This document shows positions 22,044 through 24,487 of a DNA stretch of 24,487 nucleotides, one piece after another. The stretch is from positions 1 to 24,487 of the forward strand of contig CAZUDI010000057.1 in assembly GCA_964618975.1 (NCBI GenBank). The letters are read 5' to 3'. Source of the DNA: CAZUDI01 sp964618975 (lineage in GTDB: Bacteria; Desulfobacterota; Desulfomonilia; UBA1062). The translations under genes and the position numbers were made by a program. Every line of letters starts with the position of its first letter. Position 1 is the stretch's first letter. The notes beneath the pieces are model-generated. The model saw only the letters and a program-made list of their open reading frames with translations, did no database searches and had not been told where the DNA came from.

Positions 22044-22571
22044 TTAGATGATGCCCGAAGCCGGTCCGATATAGGTGCCATCATAGGCCCGGATGATATC
22101 GTCCCAGCTTGGCTGTGCATTGATCGGCTTGGTGGTCATACCGTCTTTGCCGGTACTGTAGAGGTCGTAATCCGTGTTGATGGGATGGATGTTGCGCACC
22201 TTGCGGCATTGGTTGTGGTGGGGATCGTTGGCCAGGTTCAGATACCGGTAGGGACGACCCCAGGGGTCCCTGAGCCCGTCTTTGCCGATGGCGGCCAGCG
22301 TGTCGGGAAACGATCCGTTTTCGGCCGCATACCTCTCGAGGGTGAGCACCAGGTCCTCGATGTCGGCCATGGCCGCGGCGTTGTCGACCCGTTCCGCATA
22401 GGCGGAGTAAGAAGGGACGCTGATCGCCGCCGTGATCCCGATGATGGCCAGCACGATCACAAGCTCGATGAGGGTGATCCCGCCCGGAGGCGAGGCGCTC
22501 TCGGCCCCCGAGGACAGCCTGCCTGCCCCTGATTGCATTAAGGGGTATGTTTTGTGGGGCAAAGTGCGCAT
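22044..22571 (-). CDS. Type II secretion-like pseudopilin (GspG/GspH type)
   Basis: 175 residues. A prepilin peptidase site lies after a 31-residue leader: PPGG then ITLIELVIVLAIIGITAAISVP. Cleavage would leave Ile at +1 where Phe is usual, and Glu at +5 as required. A long hydrophobic helix follows. The globular part has DPWGRPYRYLNL and YDLYSTGKDGM, hallmarks of GspG-like major pseudopilins and their calcium loop region. AGGGAGGGG abuts the ATG at 22571. No other secretion or pilus genes are in the window. It is the first gene of an operon with the HD-GYP enzyme. Confidence 0.93.
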   Translation of the reverse strand: MRTLPHKTYPLMQSGAGRLSSGAESASPPGGITLIELVIVLAIIGITAAISVPSYSAYAERVDNAAAMADIEDLVLTLERYAAENGSFPDTLAAIGKDGLRDPWGRPYRYLNLANDPHHNQCRKVRNIHPINTDYDLYSTGKDGMTTKPINAQPSWDDIIRAYDGTYIGPASGII

Positions 22572-22977
22572 CCCCCTCCCTTTATACCCTTAGCGGCGGG
22601 GAAGGCGATCCCTCCCGTCACCACGCAGGGGTTATTTAAGCAATTCATAATATTTATCGGCTACTTTATATTTATCGGCTACTTTTACGGGAAACATGAA
22701 ACCCGACGCCCTGCGGCAAGCTCGTGGGGCGGGTGCGGATCCACCCTACCACTTCGCGGGCTCAAGGCGGATTCTTCCGGAGCGCAGACGTCTTGCCGGA
22801 ACGAGGCGGCCTCAGGATGAGAGATTCCCCCTTTTCCCTAAACGGTAAATATGGGATAGAGGTACACATCCCCCCGTGCACAGGGCGGGAGGTCGGCGGC
22901 GCTCTTCGAGACGGGAGCCGCGTATCGGGGGCATGATCTCGGGGGCACATTCTCCATAGGGAAGAGGAGTTGAGGGC
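22572..22977. other. Divergent intergenic region between the pseudopilin and AI-2E-family genes
   Basis: No gene supported. It holds the promoters of both divergent units. An AT-rich island (22630-22690) stands out and includes the 18-bp tandem repeat. I see no clear -35/-10 pair for the plus-strand gene. Confidence 0.6.
22650..22685 (-). repeat. 18-bp tandem repeat with two GCCGATAA boxes
   Basis: Two exact units of AAAGTAGCCGATAAATAT (minus strand) lie about 80 bases upstream of the pseudopilin start. GCCGATAA equals the -10 box of sigma-28 promoters and TAAAG resembles the -35. The spacing inside each unit does not fit, so a sigma-28 promoter is not established. The repeat may instead be a pair of regulator sites. 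Confidence 0.6.
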
Positions 22978-24051
22978 ATGAGGGAATATCTGCGGCGGTG
23001 GGTCGACCGCTATTTTTCGGACCCGCAGGTCCTGTCCATGATTATCCTGCTCGTCGTCGGCACCGTGCTCATCCTGTGGCTGGGGGAGATGCTCATCCCC
23101 TTTATCGCGGCCATCATCATCGCCTATATCCTGGAGGGGCTGGTGATCAGGCTGGAGAGCCTGCATATCCCGCGCGGGGCGGCCATCCTGCTGGTGTTCG
23201 TACTCTTCATCACCGCCATCGTCCTCTTTCTCATCGGGCTGATCCCCCTGCTTTCGCGCCAGGTGGGCCAGCTCCTCCAGCAGATCCCGGCCATGTTCAG
23301 CGCCGGTCAGAAGGTGGTTGTGTTGCTGCCGGAAAAGTATCCGGAGATCATCTCCCACGAACAGATCAACCAGTTCTTCGGCATCCTGAGCATGGAGTTC
23401 AGCCGCTTCGGACAGCGCATCCTCTCCTTTTCCATCTATTCCCTCAAGGGAATCATCGCGCTTCTGGTCTACCTCATCCTGGTGCCGCTCATGGTGTTTT
23501 TCTTCCTCAAGGACAAGGCCCTCATTCTCAAGTGGGTGTCGAACTTTTTCCCCGAGGAACGCGGTATGGCCCGGGAGGTGTGGGGCGAGGTCAACGCCCA
23601 GTTCACCAACTATATCCGGGGCAAGAGCTACGAGATCATCATCGTCTGGGCCGCCAGCTATGCCCTCTTTACCTTCCTGGATCTGCAGTTCGGCATGCTC
23701 CTCTCGCTTTTTGTCGGCCTCTCCGTGCTCATTCCCTATGTCGGTGCCATCTTCATGTTTTTCCCGGTCACCCTGGTGGCCGTCTTCCAGTGGGGCATCG
23801 ACATGCAGGTCGTCTATACCATGGTTTCCTACATCGTCCTGCAGATGCTCGACGGGAACCTCCTGGCGCCCCTGCTGCTGGCCGAGGTGGTCGACCTCCA
23901 CCCCGTGGCGATCATCTTTGCCATCCTGCTTTTCGGCGGGCTCTGGGGTTTCTGGGGACTGCTCTTCGCCATCCCGCTGGCCACGCTCGTGCACGCGGTC
24001 ATGAAGGCCTGGATCGGGAGGCTCAAGCAGCCTCCCGAAGCGGTCGTCTGA
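22978..24051 (+). CDS. AI-2E transporter family (PerM/YdiK-like) membrane protein
   Basis: 357 residues, typical length. About eight hydrophobic segments: two near the start (MIILLVVGTVLILWL and MLIPFIAAIIIAYIL), one at about 67-90, one near 155-175 and a dense group after 215. The soluble stretch between (about 95-150) and the LIPYVGAIFMFFPVTLVA block are family features. Members include the autoinducer-2 exporter TqsA and sodium/proton antiporters, so the substrate is open. The ATG at 22978 has AGGAG ten bases upstream. It is divergent from the pilin operon, with no partner downstream. Confidence 0.94.
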   Translation: MREYLRRWVDRYFSDPQVLSMIILLVVGTVLILWLGEMLIPFIAAIIIAYILEGLVIRLESLHIPRGAAILLVFVLFITAIVLFLIGLIPLLSRQVGQLLQQIPAMFSAGQKVVVLLPEKYPEIISHEQINQFFGILSMEFSRFGQRILSFSIYSLKGIIALLVYLILVPLMVFFFLKDKALILKWVSNFFPEERGMAREVWGEVNAQFTNYIRGKSYEIIIVWAASYALFTFLDLQFGMLLSLFVGLSVLIPYVGAIFMFFPVTLVAVFQWGIDMQVVYTMVSYIVLQMLDGNLLAPLLLAEVVDLHPVAIIFAILLFGGLWGFWGLLFAIPLATLVHAVMKAWIGRLKQPPEAVV

Positions 24052-24487
24052 TAAAAAAAGTGGCGAACACCGGGCATGGGGAATGCCGGACATCCGCCAG
24101 TAAGAGGAGGTTTGTTTTGACTGGTACTTATGTAGGGATACTCGGCCCCCATTTCAACCCCCCCCCGGGGATGAGCGCCGCATAATAAGGCCCGCGGGAG
24201 CCCCTTCGGAGTGGTCAGGCTCCGGGCCCTCAGGACGAGCACTCACACAGGCCCGGGATTTCGGCAAAAAAAAGGCCAGAAGAGATTTAGGTATAGGACA
24301 TAGAATTTAGGAAGGCTATGTCCCCTCTCCTGGCGAAAAGGAGGTCTCTCTTTTTAGAGATCTTGTCTCTTTATATAAACGCGGGACCGGGGCAAGAAAA
24401 TCAGCGTATGGCTGATTGATCTGTAGTATCAGGGCCCACCGGGGGGTAGGACACGTCCTACAGGGGGTGTACAAGCCGGGGTCCCGG
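24052..24487. other. Non-coding tail with several stem-loops
   Basis: No credible protein gene. Stem-loops follow one another. GGACATAG/CTATGTCC is at 24296-24303 and 24316-24323. CTCCT/AGGAG with loop GGCGAAA is at 24327-24343. GGTCTCT/AGAGATC is at 24343-24349 and 24356-24362. AATCAGC/GCTGATT with loop GTATG is at 24399-24417. GTAGGAC/GTCCTAC is at 24446-24461. GGGACC (24383) can pair with GGTCCC near the window end. A TTGACT at 24118 and GAGGAGG at 24106 show that a transcript could start before them. The region may continue past the window as a structured RNA or another repeat. Confidence 0.5.

Noticed and set aside
22762..24093. 443-residue open frame on the minus strand
   Set aside because: Antisense to the AI-2E-family gene; composition is Asp/Glu/His-rich as expected for the antisense of hydrophobic codons, with no family features.
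24115..24185. Short TTG-start leader peptide after GAGGAGG
   Set aside because: The ribosome site is good, but the roughly 21-residue peptide has no features and a TTG start is weak evidence.

Overview
The window looks like a scaffold from a metagenome or draft assembly, since it contains a 10-N gap. The host looks like a Gram-negative, probably deltaproteobacterial (Desulfobacterota-type) chromosome. Supporting signs are a GC-rich backbone, lipoprotein signals, a type II-like pseudopilin, HrpB, a candidate sigma-54 promoter and a REP-associated tyrosine transposase (RAYT). The assignment is inference from gene content and style, not from a search.

Bases 1-8700 are a mobile-element graveyard of lower and uneven GC. 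A RAYT gene was broken at its seventh codon by a full IS21-family element (182-2631, 5-bp target duplication AGGAT). Inside the istB gene of that element the assembly is wrong: a stretch on the other strand reads as part of a molybdenum hydroxylase large subunit and runs into the N gap. Next come an AAA/DUF4143 ATPase with a clear sigma-70 promoter, then an intact RAYT gene with 32-bp tandem repeats in front and an inverted copy of the repeat core behind. A surface-polysaccharide-type locus follows in ruins. A methyltransferase is cut by an IS4-family element with an 11-bp target duplication, and its two halves rejoin in frame. Its 5' end carries the first residues of a GT2 glycosyltransferase. 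A second GT2 gene is truncated between two 145-bp direct repeats.

A tRNA-Phe gene (8701-8776, minus) with its own promoter marks the boundary. Beyond it lie a VapBC-type toxin-antitoxin pair with a palindromic operator, a tyrosine recombinase, an acyl-CoA synthetase-like ligase, the helicase HrpB and a lipoprotein alpha/beta hydrolase.

From 17 kb on there are two small genes, an eight-cysteine zinc protein and a Trp-rich 60-residue protein. They sit behind a good sigma-54 promoter match with an IHF-like site upstream. A DMT/EamA transporter follows. Then comes a compact minus-strand operon of pseudopilin, membrane HD-GYP phosphodiesterase and small lipoprotein, which suggests c-di-GMP signalling linked to a pilin-like surface structure. 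An AI-2E/PerM-family membrane protein closes the coding part. The last 430 bases hold a run of stem-loops but no recognised gene.

A dispersed intergenic motif recurs between 9.1 and 18.2 kb (a CCGC/GCGG hairpin, then a GCCCTGGGGTTCAT-like box) and looks like an unnamed repeat family. The most promising lead for something new is the sigma-54/zinc-protein/Trp-rich small-gene unit, followed by the repeat family and the pilin/HD-GYP operon.
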